DNA of 64,000 bases, from positions 38,300,501 to 38,364,500 of the forward strand of contig JAIVEN010000006.1 of assembly GCA_026686845.1 (NCBI GenBank). Direction: 5' to 3'. The notes beneath the pieces are model-generated. The model did no database searches. It worked only from the letters and a program-made list of their open reading frames with translations, and was not told the origin of the DNA. Source of the stretch: Adenanthera pavonina (taxonomy: Eukaryota; Streptophyta; Magnoliopsida; Fabales; Fabaceae). Positions within the stretch are counted from its first letter, which is position 1; each line of letters opens with the position of its first letter. This document shows, piece by piece, positions 1 through 11,458 of this stretch. A program made the translations under genes and the position numbers.

Positions 1-564
1 AGCAGCAAATATTTCTAGACATTGCATGTTTTTTGAAGGGTGAAAATGAAAAATTTGTAATAGAGTTATTCAACAGCTACGATTTTGATGCAACTAGCTT
101 CATAGAAAACCTTATAGATAAGACTCTCTGTTATCATTATAAGTAGGAGAGTTTGGATGCATGATTTGATACAAGAAATGGGTTTAGAGATTGTTTTTCC
201 ATGAGTGCCTCAAAAAACTTGGAAAATGAAGTAGATTATGGAATCTTGGAGAAATCTATGATGTATTGAAAAATAACAAGGTAAGGAAAAAAAATGCCCT
301 TCCTCTATTTCTCTTACAAAACATCTGTGTTGCCTAATGTAATAATGCTAGTAGTGCGATTTAGTTTTCTTACTAATATTCTAATTTTTGTAATTTTCAG
401 GGAACAAAAAAGGTTGAAGGCATAATGTTGGATATATCTCATATAAGAGACTTACAATTGACAACAAACCCATTATTGGCCTGGGGGATATCCAAGTAAT
501 AATGTGTATATTCTAGGTCTTGAGTCCATTTCTAGTAAAATAAGGTACTTTCGGTGAGATGGAT

Positions 565-3290
565 TGTCATACTTTATATTTACTACTCTTTTCTCATATA
601 TTATGCTTCATTTAGAATCTATTTGAATAGATTTAGAGACTTGAATCACGTGAAAGATCAAAACAGAAAATTTTTTTTCTCAAGTTTCTATTTTTTTGGT
701 CATCCACTTTTCTAATTGAACTTTAAAAAATCATAATAATTTTAGAAAAATCATGATAGTGATTCAATCTTTAAAAATAGCTTAAATCAAGCTCTATATG
801 AAAAAAAATATGGATTAAAGCATTCATGCTGCCAATTCATACATTATTTTTTTTATAAAATTTACTGTTCATTTAACATTTATAAACCTGTCTGAATTTT
901 TAATCTTAATTTTGAAAATTCATAACTTATTTAATACTCAACCATTTTGGACTAGAAAGCTCACTTTGTCTACTTTTAAGACATAGATCATTTGGTCATG
1001 AGGCTCTATTCTAGACAGAATTACCTTTCCTATCTTTTCAGCATACATAAAGGATAATTTATGCAATACATTGCATAATTAACTTCATAACCTTGCTATA
1101 ATACTAAAACATGTTCATTGTACATTCCAACCATCAAAAGGAGTTCATAGGAACATAATTATAAGAAGGTACAGAATTAAAGCTCCATTCATGATTTTGT
1201 CCATAATTTCAAAACAACACTTCATAACATTCATAATTAGCTCAATCTTCATTTTCTTCTTCTTTCCTTTTTGATTTGCCTTGGTCTTTGACATGGCTTG
1301 ACCCTAGCATGATTAGTGGTTTGGAAGGATGAGATTAAAGAATCTTAGTAGCAAATATATTCCGTGCAATCATATTATCTTTCTTTTTTTTTTTTGGCTA
1401 GCCATGCAATCATATTATCATGCAAGCTTTAAAACATCATTCAAATCATATTGAAACATTTAATAACATAAAATATCATATTATCAAGTAAACTTTTGGT
1501 AGAGTTTTTTCTTAGAAAATAGATATTTTGGGCATTGCTCTCAGGGGCGAACGTAGAAGTGAGGTTTGGGGGGGGGGGGGAACTTTTATATAAATAAAAA
1601 ATTTACAACATATAAGACAAGTTGGTAGTATGTAAATGTGTTATGTTTGCCTATGTCTATATAAAAACCTTGGACAAAAAAAAAATCTTGAGGGGGCTGG
1701 GGCCCCTTCCACCACTAACGTGTGTCTGCCATTGATTGCCCTCACATTAGAAATAGCTAATACCAATCACAGAACATAATAACAACAATATGGCAATTCA
1801 ATAATCTTCAGAAAATTATTCAAGGCAATATAAACATATGAAATGTAAATTACTACTTTAAAAGTTTCCTTTGCCTTTACCACTTTGTTTCAACCTTTCC
1901 AATTTATTCCTTAAGCTTTTCCAAACCTAAATTCATCGCCATATACTTGCTAAATCAACTAATTCCATAGGCCAACTCTCAAAGAACCATTTAACGCTAA
2001 AACTTCATATTTCCCATAATTGACTTATTCTTGAAAATTTAACTTGTCATTTACTAATTTATGCATCAGAATTCCATTTTCATCATTAATTGTATGAAAT
2101 TCCAACTCCTTCCTCCCCTTTCTACTCGGCTGAAACTAAACTCTTAGTGAGCAAGAGGAGGAATTTCCTTGTAAACTTATTTAAACTTATGCAAACACAC
2201 TTCCTTGCAACTAGTTCATACTTTCTCTTGACTTGGTTTCATGAAAACATTACCCTTTACATGATCCCTACTCTTGGCTGACACTTAATCCCTAGGAGGA
2301 GGAGAAAAAAACTCATCCAACCTAATTTAAACCCATAAAAAACTAACTTAGAATTGAAGAAGATACTTACCTTTAATTTGGTTTTTGGCCTCTTGCTTTG
2401 CATCCTTCCTTTCCTCCTTCTTCTTCCTTCTTTCTACTCTCTTTCTCTCACTATTTATCAACTTGCTTTCTCTCTCTTTGCTCTCTATTAGCTTTGGCCA
2501 AGGGGTGTAAAGGGATATTTATAGACTCAAAGATTTGATCTCAACCATTCAATCGTCTCTTGATTCAATGGCCAATATCACTTGCTTCTTAGGGTTTTCT
2601 ACTTAAATGTTAAAATATTCTTCAAAAGCATGTGCATAATTTCAACCAATAGGAGAGCAACATTTTCTTCTATACAGTATATTTTTCCTGATCCAAATTA
2701 ATCATATAATGATTACTTTGTGTCTGAATATTCTCTTGATATTTTACATTATTTAATAATATTGTTTGTTCATTAACATGTATAGGAAATATACTGGTTT
2801 GAGATATGTATTTATCTTACTAACTATCTTAAACTGTATTTTATTTGGGGTCCACATGTTTTTCTTTTTGACTTTTTTATTGTGAGACTCACATTACTTT
2901 TTCTTTTTACTATTCTACTCCTCCATATTTTACTGTTTGTATTATTTTTAAACTATACTTTTTGAATTGTATACATTCTTCTAATAAGGTCCAACATATT
3001 AGGAGATATATTTTCACATATATATCATTTTCTAAAAATTTTGAAATTAATTACAATTAAAGACTAAATTTACAATTTATTACACTTACAGACCAAACAT
3101 AATTTTTTCTAAAGATTATATAGAAGAAATTAATTTTTACTAAAGACGAAGTAGATAAAATTACCATTTTGCTTCTATTAGAATTCAATCAACATATAAC
3201 ATATAATATATCTTTTCCAATCATACTTTTATCATAAAATTTCCATATAGCTCACAAAATAACCTTTAATAAAATATTGGAGATGTTACA
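565..3290 (-). mobile_element. 2.7 kb solo-LTR-like insertion in TNL A
   Basis: The segment splits exon 3 of TNL A exactly. Read on the - strand it starts TGTAACATCTCC and ends GTATGACA, so it has the TG...CA ends of an LTR. The flanks are TGGAT (560-564) and TGTAT (3291-3295), a 5-bp target duplication with one mismatch. Removing insert and one flank restores the sequence seen in TNL B. There is no retrotransposon protein. A TATA box on the - strand (TATAAATA, about 2516-2523) followed by a pyrimidine/purine-rich leader fits an LTR promoter. I see no second LTR, so a solo LTR is most likely; a non-autonomous element is the alternative. Confidence 0.75.
1542..1734. mobile_element. hAT-like MITE nested in the solo LTR
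   Basis: The left end reads CAGGGGCGAACG. The right end, reverse-complemented, reads CAATGGCAGACAC. These are imperfect inverted ends of hAT type. The 8-bp flanks are attgctct (1534-1541) and attgccct (1735-1742), matching at 7 of 8. The interior has a G run near 1566-1579 and an AGGGGGCTGGGGCCCC stretch. It is non-coding and inserted after the surrounding LTR-like element. Confidence 0.65.
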
Positions 3291-4235
3291 TGTATATTCG
3301 GGAAAGTCCATGCCATCAAATTTTTGTGCAAAGCATCACACACACACACACATATCATTTTTTGTTCTAATTAAAATTTGAGATCTTTCCTACGTGATAC
3401 TTGTTTTTTAATGGTTCCAGGATTTGGTGAATTTAAGAAGATTAAATCTGAGTTGTTCCCCCAAACTTGAGGGTGTTACCTGATTTTTGTAAGGCTTGTG
3501 GTCTTCAAAGCGTGGATCTGGCATGTTGTGAAAATTTGTGTTACGTGCATCCATCTCTCTTATCTCTCCAGTCTCATTTCTTTGAATTTAGAGAGTTGCG
3601 AAAGTCTTGTGAGTCTCCAAATTGAGATTCATCTAAAATCTCTCAAGGAACTTGAAGTATCTGGGTGTATTAGTCTTAAGGAATTCTGAGTCATCAGAAG
3701 AACTAACGTGGTTGAATTTACTTAGAACTAGAATAGAAACACTGTCCCCATCGATTTGGCATTGCAGAAAGCTTACAAGAGAGATTTTAGGGAATCTTCC
3801 AATACGGGAACTAAGTCGTTAAGATCTCTCGAGCAACTCGAGATTCGAGACCATATCATTGACAACGTCGAGCTACATACGCTATTTGATGCCTTACGTC
3901 ATATACGAATTTTCAGGGATTGCTGTAACTTAACTGAGCTCCCAAGCAACATCAAGGAACTCTCAAGGCTGCAAAAGCTTGATTTAAGGGGCTGCAGGAA
4001 TCTTCATTGTTTACCAGAGCTTCCACCATCCCTTGAATTCTTACGTGTTACTGATTGCACATCACTTTCATTAATCGTCGTTTCTCAATGACCATTGGGC
4101 ATCTTAGCAATCTCAAAAGCCTCCTTCTCAATGCTTCAAGTTTTGGAAATCTTCCACTGACCCTGTTTTGTTGTTTTAGATTTCTTATGAAGCTTCGTAT
4201 TCGTAAATGCAGTCAGGAAGAGGAAGAAGCGAAGC

Positions 4236-4258
4236 TATATATATATATATATATATAT
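4236..4258 (+). repeat. (TA)n microsatellite inside LRR exon
   Basis: About eleven TA units lie in the LRR exon of TNL A, where TNL B has unique coding sequence (near 16556-16575). The expansion breaks the reading frame of the pseudogene. Confidence 0.9.
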
Positions 4259-5148
4259 TCTATTTTAATGCTTTGCCACTTTTAGAAAAGCTATACTTGG
4301 AGGAGTGGCCTAACGTAACTGAACTACCCGACAATATCAGGAATCTTTCAGGGCTACAATATCTTTCTGTGGAAGATTGCACTAGGCTTCAGTCTCTTCC
4401 GGAACTTCCACCGTCCCTTAGAAATTTGAATGCCAATAATTGCACATCATTGGAGACGGAATGCACTTCAACAATTTCAAACCCATTAGAGAAATCCGGT
4501 GATAAATTCTTTCCATTCATCAATTGTGTGAAATTAGATTCGTGTTTACTTGGCTCCATTGAAAAACAATCGAAGTTGTTATTGGAGCAAGCAGTACATA
4601 ACATGGAAGATGTCTCAGTTTATTACCCAGGAAAGAAGGTCCCAAAGTGGTTTGGGAATAATTGGACACAATGATTGGGTATTGTTGAACTTTCTCTAGC
4701 TTCTGACAATTTATCGGGCTTCGTTTTCTGTGCCGTCATTCCAGAGTTCATCTCAGAGGAAGAATATAAGGAGTTTGTTTCCCTTTTCTATGGCATTGAG
4801 GAGAATGTAATGACCAGAACTAAGATTTTTGCACCAGAAGATGTAAAATTCAGTCCTGTAAATGTTTTACTGCGTTGTCACCCAAATATTTCCGAATTTA
4901 TATTGGAGGTAATTGATGAGAGCAGAATAAATCATGAGGCCACCACTTATAACCGAAGGCTCTTCAAATTCAGTTTTGGAGTTGATGATGACTTCATCGA
5001 AGAGTGTGGAGTGTACCCCATATATGCATCTGAATATCACAATGTCGATCCACAAGGGAAATCGGAGTTGAACTTGTGTACCAAAAATAGGAGGCGCCTA
5101 GATAATGATTTGAATGCTCTGGCAAAGGGACTTGAAGGTATTGATTAA

Positions 5149-7441
5149 AACCACATCTTCCTACCATTACTTATTAGGTATCTCTCTCTTACATGCTAAT
5201 TTAGGAGCATTATATTTATTCATACTTGATTACTTTCTAATATAGTTATTTCATGTCCATTTTGTAAAATTATTGCACTTATGGTTTCTTCAAAAGACTC
5301 TGTTTCTTTGTTGCAGACGTAAATAGAACGCAAATATGCTCCCTTTTATTGTGCTTCTGATTTTTTTTTTTAAATTTGTATGTCACCTCAAAATATTATA
5401 TGATTTCAATTATGTTGATCTACTCAGCCAAAGTCATCTGTCTATCAGGTGGAATTGGATGGCATCGAATGATAAATCAAAACTTTTGACATGAAGTCGT
5501 TGGAAAAATCATGTGACGAAAACAAAGATGACTGAGTTTCAGGATTTAAAGTTATTTCTCTTTCAATAACTCGGAGCACAGCTATAATTCTTTTCTGTCT
5601 ATTAAGAGTTCGTTTTCAGAACAATGTTCTGTTTGCAGGATTTCTGTCTCCTCAGAACATCATTTAGCTTCAGCCGCAGAAGCATTTTATTAATCCTGTC
5701 TTGATGACTTCACAATTGCATTCAACCCACATCAGTTGGGAGCTCTGATGAGTAGGAAGCAGTTCTTGGGACATGAGTCAGATTCAGATGAATTTGTCTT
5801 TTCACCCCGTCACATCAGAACCTGCAAGGACTGAACAAAATTCTAAGTTCCGATGCCTTTAACTATTCAAGTGCTTCTCTTGTTGCAAGGTACTGAGTTC
5901 GAAATTAGACATTACTTATGTTGGCAACATATTGGATTTTGTTTCATCATCATTTCACCTCACCCGGATCCACTCTTTCATATCAGAAAGCCCTATCGGC
6001 CCAGCTTCCATCTTTTGCGCAACATATCAGGAAACTTTGGTAGGTAGCCTCACTTCATTAGATAACATAGTAAGTTATCAAAAAGCACCGATTAAATAAT
6101 CAAACAAAACTCAAGATGGCTTAGTTTACGGATTAAAAGTACTTCTTCTTGTTTTTTTCTTTTCTTAGTTTTCTCTATTTTAAATACCTTTCTAGAAGTC
6201 CTTCTCTTTTGTCAGATTTCTGCCTTCTTACAAGGCAATTCAACTTCTACAGCAGGGACTTGGAAAACTTCTTCATGACTGAGCCAGCCAATTGTAATTG
6301 TAAATTGTAAGGAAGCAGTTGATTGCTATCATAGCTAACAGTTAATATCTACTAAATAATATAATTATGTTCTCCTCTTTTTGCAGTTTGACTTGCTACA
6401 AGTATTGAACAAGGGCAAAAAGCATTGATGGTAAGGTATCTAGGTTTACCAAGTTTTGGTTTCAAATATCTTGTAGTGTTGCCTCCATGGAAAATATTAA
6501 CGATACGCTAGCAGTAAAAATTATTGTTAGTTCCCGGTATATTTTGAATCAATGCCTACTTTCTAAATTTTTTTATTTTGTTCAAACTCAGCCCTGAAGT
6601 TGAAAAGTTTGAACTGATATGTTTTTGTGATGCTTTCTGGAGCATTAATCTCGTATAGAATGTGAAACTATTGAGCTCTTTGCATTTGCTGCAGGGAGGA
6701 TGTTTCTGATTGAAGATTTTGGTATCAGTCTCTGATATCACTTTCTTGTGGTTGAGTCTTTCACATGGCAAAGTCATCTTCGAAAAAACCAAGCTGATTG
6801 TCCTAGCTACTGTTTTATACCTTACTTTATGTATACATTGTGAAACTGGTTAAATTCTTGGATCTTCACAATTTGCTTGATCAAATGAAATTAATTAAAA
6901 TTTTCGAGTAAAAGACGTTTGTGGGTTTCCTGCTTAAACTAATATTAAACGAAGTACTATTTGATGTTACCTAAGAAGCAGAGTTGTTGAGTGACTCAGA
7001 CATAAACAGATGACAAATACTCATTTCATGAGATCAAAAACTCCTGTTCGCCTATCTTTTTTGTGAATTAAGAAATAGGAATCCTTTCTTCATAACTGAT
7101 CTTGTTCTTTGCAGGATTTCTGTCCGCTTCAGCTAATAGAGGCTAACAACTCACTGATGAAAAATTTCTTCAGGAGCCAAAAATTTGTAATTTGTAATTT
7201 GTGATAAAGGTGTGAAGCTGTCCTTTGAATGTTAGGCGTAATTACTCTTGGAGTTGATCCCTTGGTATTGGGTTCTCAAATCTTAAAATAATGTAATTTT
7301 AATTTGTGAAAGCAACGAAGTTGGTTACATGTCCTGATTTGTTACATCACATTGTAGGATTGAATATGAAGTGCTGGCAATTTATAAGAGAATATGATAA
7401 GTGAACCCTTTTGGAATCAATCCAAAGAACCCACTTTTATG
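5149..7441 (+). other. 3' noncoding tail of TNL A, duplicated module
   Basis: There is no convincing coding sequence here. Up to about 7370 the segment is collinear with 17400-19940 behind TNL B, so the duplication unit of the family includes more than 2 kb of 3' flank. It contains three blocks that each open with a 3' splice-acceptor-like GATTTCTG: near 5638, 6217 and 7114. The second and third blocks share a ...CTTCTTCA...TTGTAATTTGTAA core. They look like spliced or formerly spliced 3'-UTR exons. That interpretation is inference; transcript data would settle it. Confidence 0.6.
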
Positions 7442-8460
7442 TGTATGACACCCGGATATTTGCTAAACAAGGAATATAAAGACTAGACAGCAAAGAAAAG
7501 AATAAAGACGCACGATAACAGAAGCAAAAGAAAACCAAAAATAAAGAAATAAGATGGATAGATGTTGGTCTTGAGAAATAGAACTCAAGAGAACCGGTCT
7601 CTTGAACCCTAGTTCCGGTGACGCCACAAGGAAGGACCAATTCCTTGATAAGTCATAGTATTCTCTCTAGCACTCAAAGAATCGCAAGAGGAAACTCACA
7701 AAAGTATGAAACTTTAATCATTCAAATCTTCCAAAACGTACATGAAAGTTAGCCTTAAGTAAGCATGGTAAAATCTAACCTAATAAGCCTAGAAACCCTA
7801 ATTAATTTGGGCTTAAGTGATCATAATAGGATTAGGAGACTTTAGGCTCAAACAACACTCCTATTGAACCTAGGAAACTAGTAAAATAAAATCTTAAAAT
7901 AAAATAACGAAAATTCATAAGAAAATAATAAAAATAAGACCTAAGCCCCTATAAACATGCCACCACATTAATGAAGTCACATGTTTGGCACATGACATGT
8001 TTATTTACAAGATGGGCTATCAAAAAGACTACTAATTAACTAATTGGGCTTTATTAATTAACAAAGTTCAGCCCATAATTAATAAAAATGAAATTAATAC
8101 TAATTAGGCCCATTAATCCTCAAGTCACATGCTCTTTAAGAGAGTCACATGTTGGGCTTGATTTTGGGCTTAAATTTGAACTTCTATATATGATAACATA
8201 ATTATGCCATTGTTGTGCTCTTGGGCTTCAAGTTCAGTTAAGTGCAAAGGCTTCATCTCAAGTTGCTTGTTGATCACACCACTCAAGGCCTCTTTCATTG
8301 CCTTAGCTCTTGATCTCGTCATTGGTCCTCCCATACCTTGTAATGGATCAACTGTCTTCCACTTTTGGATTACATGTTCAGTCTCCTTTTCTCCAATGTC
8401 TTGAGCTTGCTCCATGCTTGCATCAGAATACAGAAGCCTTAACTTCCCTTGTGCCATTGA
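7442..8460 (-). mobile_element. Ty3/gypsy retrotransposon remnant
   Basis: On the - strand, 8457-8170 encodes a 95-residue fragment with GGPMTRSRAKAMKEAL. This motif is typical of the C-terminus of plant Ty3/gypsy polyproteins. It is followed by an AT-rich stretch that ends at 7442 in ...GGGTGTCATACA, a CA-type LTR end. The interior phrase encoding CCTTGTGGCGTCACCGG with duplicated AAGAG...GACCGG words is LTR-like. The 5' part of the element is missing. The exact LTR start is not visible. Confidence 0.55.
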
Positions 8461-9443
8461 TTTACCAATTTCAACGCGCTGTTGAAGAATTTCTTATAAA
8501 GGGATGAAGTTGTCCAATGTCCTATATATAATGATCCAGTGAAATTTGTATGTGGTTTTTCTTACGACGCTCTTATTTTTTTGTTTTTAATATTTCTTCA
8601 ACCTTTTTTCACAATCTTTATTAAAGAAATGAATGCAATTTTTTTAGAAAAAACTTTTAATTTAATCTTGAATTACTATATCCTTTTTGGAGTTAACATA
8701 CATATATATATATATATATATATCCTAAACTAAAATATAAAGGACGCAGTTCAAATTGAGGTAGCAACTTAGCACAAGTCAAGCCCAATAAACAATCGAA
8801 AATTTCAAGGATTGGATTCAACTCCAAGAGATGACTCCATTATACTTATCTTAGGAATTTCTTAGTTATATTGGCTATCCAATCGCATATACTATATTTA
8901 GTTTTAGGTAAATTTGGTATATTCGTAACCCTTCCCTTCCTACACATTCAAGGTAGGGTTTCTCTAAAATTGATCAAATATAAATTATATTTGAACTAAT
9001 TCAAAGTCATATCATGTTGATTTTAGGAACATTAGAGGTTGCCCACATTTTTTGAAAACCATTTTTCAAATAATGCATATGGTACCACGAAAGATCATGC
9101 TAGATGATTTTGAAAATTTCACTTTTGGACAGCGAACTGCTTTTTTTTTTTTTCACAGTATTGTAAATTGATTGTTCATTATAAGTGTGATTTGACGATT
9201 TCCCTAAAATTGTTGGGGGATATGTATTTCATAATTATTTAGATTTTATTTAAACGGTTTACATATTATTGTTATTGTTATTATTATTTGAAATAAACAT
9301 CATGTGAAACAAATATAATTTGTAAACTATTTGTTTTTACGAAACAATTATTTCAATCTAAGAATAAAGGTTAAAATTAATTGAGCTTAAATTTTTTAAA
9401 TTTAATTTTAATAGTAAAGGTGATACGTTCAAGAAAATTTATA
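8461..9443. other. AT-rich intergenic DNA
   Basis: No gene is visible. A (TA)n tract lies near 8702-8722. I see nothing else supported. Confidence 0.5.
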
Positions 9444-11458
9444 TCTATATACTAAATTAGCTACCAATAGCAGCTATATATCTCTTGAATTTTGACACGT
9501 AGTATTCTCTTATTTTATGTTATTATTATTTACATAACAACTTTAGCATAATGTATTTAATTTATATTAAAAATAGTTCAAAATATAATAACTCTACAAA
9601 ACATTAAAAAAATATTAGAATAAAAAGTTTTTTTATTTATAATAATGTCAATGACAAAAAATTTTTTTTGGCCAAATTACTTTCAAAAGTTAAAAAAATC
9701 AATTTCAATAAAATTATAACCATGATAACCATTACTTTTTTATATATGTTTTCATATAAAAGTACTATTGAAACATCATTTAAGAAAAAAACAATGAAAA
9801 CTTTTTTATTAAAGACAATCATTGTGAGATGATAATCTCTATGTTTATTGGTTATAAGTTTTCATATAAAAAATATTCTATTGGAACACAAATTAAGAAA
9901 GAAATGCTAAACAATTTTTATTAAAAATTTATTATTATAAGATGATTGCACATATTTGACTTGATTTTATCGTTATATTTAAAAGTTGAAAATTTTGATG
10001 AAATCATACCAATAATCTTCATGATTCTTTTGATATAAGTTGTTTATAAAAAATATATATTAGAATATCAATTATCAATAAATAGTGAATCTTTTTATTA
10101 AAAAGTAAATATTTCATGATTATATAATCCATATATGTAATACTAAATCAACTATTACAAATAGTATTCTCAACAATAAAAATAGAACATTTTTGTATTA
10201 TTACTTGATAGCAGAATATAAATGAGTTCATCTTTGAAAACAAGAGATTTGCATATATTGAGAAAAAAATAAAAAGTTTGCATCGATAGAAACATTAAAT
10301 ATTTATAACATGCAAATTTTTTTCCAATTAGAAAGGCTTTAGAGAAATGGGCTTTAGGACAATAAATAATGAGGCCACTAGATAGTAAGTTAAAAGCTGA
10401 GTAGTAATAAGTGATTCCAAATGAATGTTATGATGGTGTTATGAGAGAGTGAAATGGTGATTTTTATTACAATAATTGTTTTTTGTCCTGAAGATTACAA
10501 TAAGTTGAACCAATCAACTTTAATAATTTTTAATTAATTTAATAGTTATTGAAAACACTTTTTTAAAATTACATATTTAAATAAGTATTCAAGAGAAAAA
10601 TTAATTTTGAATAATGTTTGAATTATTAGTTTTTAAATACAATCCCCAAATCAAATAATTGTTATGACTTATGAACTTATTATTGGTTGACATCTATCTT
10701 TTTTTTTTATAAATTTATTATCCATTATATTTATTAAATGTATATAAAAAAATCCACTAAATATACTTAGAACCCATTTGTTTCATCTTCTTTTATGCAA
10801 AATAATTTTTTATATAAAAACACTTTTGAAATTTTTTAGAATTCGTATTTAAAATTTTTAAAATAATCAAAATTAAAAAACATTTTTCCAATTATTTTTT
10901 AAAAAAGCTGTGGTAGATGGGGGAGAAAAAAATGAAAGGGCTGAAATTATATTTTATTAATAAAACCAACTTTACAAAATTGCAAAAATAATAAGATTTG
11001 CTTGAGAGAATATCAATATGCATTTTCTACTTTCTCTTTCATCTTTCATCACCTATTATGATTGCCAAACAATTAAAAAAGTGTTTTTTCTGTTTTAACC
11101 AAACACAAAATAATTTTGGTTTTTCATGGCATATGAAGTAGATAAGGTTTTAAAAATCTTAGTTCTATATTTAAATGGAAAATCAATAAAACTTGTATGG
11201 GAAATTTTCTTTAATAATTCACAATGATAATGTTTTATGTGATGATGTGTTCTAAATAGATTGAATAATAATGACATTTTATTATTTTGTCTTCTTGTAT
11301 ATACTATATATATTAATGCAAGAATTGAAAGTTAATTATCCATTTATTATAATATTGTAGTAGATAAATACACTTGATTATATAAATTTTATACACATCA
11401 AATTTTAAATTATAGTGTGAAAAAAGAATATCCTGTGTCATGCACGGGTGCCACCTAG
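9444..11458 (+). mobile_element. Non-autonomous Helitron
   Basis: The 5' end is TCTATATACTAAATTAG, preceded by A at 9443. The 3' end is CTAG at 11455-11458, followed by T at 11459. Seven bases upstream of CTAG there is a hairpin: CCTGTG (11432-11437), loop TCATG, CACGGG (11443-11448), with one G-T pair. TC...CTRR ends, a subterminal hairpin and insertion between A and T without target duplication are the defining Helitron signs. The 2.0 kb interior is AT-rich and I see no Rep/helicase coding, so it would need an element elsewhere to move. Confidence 0.8.

Larger units (their letters stand above)
1..5148 (+). pseudogene. Broken TNL resistance gene A (3' part)
   Basis: This is the 3' part of a TIR-NBS-LRR gene cut by the window start. 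The end of the NB-ARC exon is at 1-280 and shows IFLDIACFLKGE and VWMHDLIQEMG, with frame breaks around 120-215. An intron runs 281-400, and linker exon 3 starts at 401. Exon 3 is interrupted at 564 by a 2.7 kb insertion, resumes at 3296, and then loses its last ~65 bases and its splice donor. The LRR/C-JID exon starts at 3421 after an AG acceptor and ends at the stop at 5146-5148. It carries an early frameshift near 3470, a further break near 3689, a TA microsatellite at 4236-4258 and an in-frame TGA at 4672-4674. The C-JID motif (YYPGKKVPKWFGNN, then GFVFCAVIPEF) and a basic tail (NRRRLD) are readable. The best relative in the window is TNL B. It cannot make a full receptor. Confidence 0.93.

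Noticed and set aside
2090..2281. 63-codon frame inside the solo-LTR-like element
   Set aside because: No family signature, on the opposite strand to the predicted LTR promoter, and short.
3339..3353. (CA)n run taken as a possible new intron signal in TNL A
   Set aside because: It marks the edge of a deletion that removed the end of exon 3. No donor is present.
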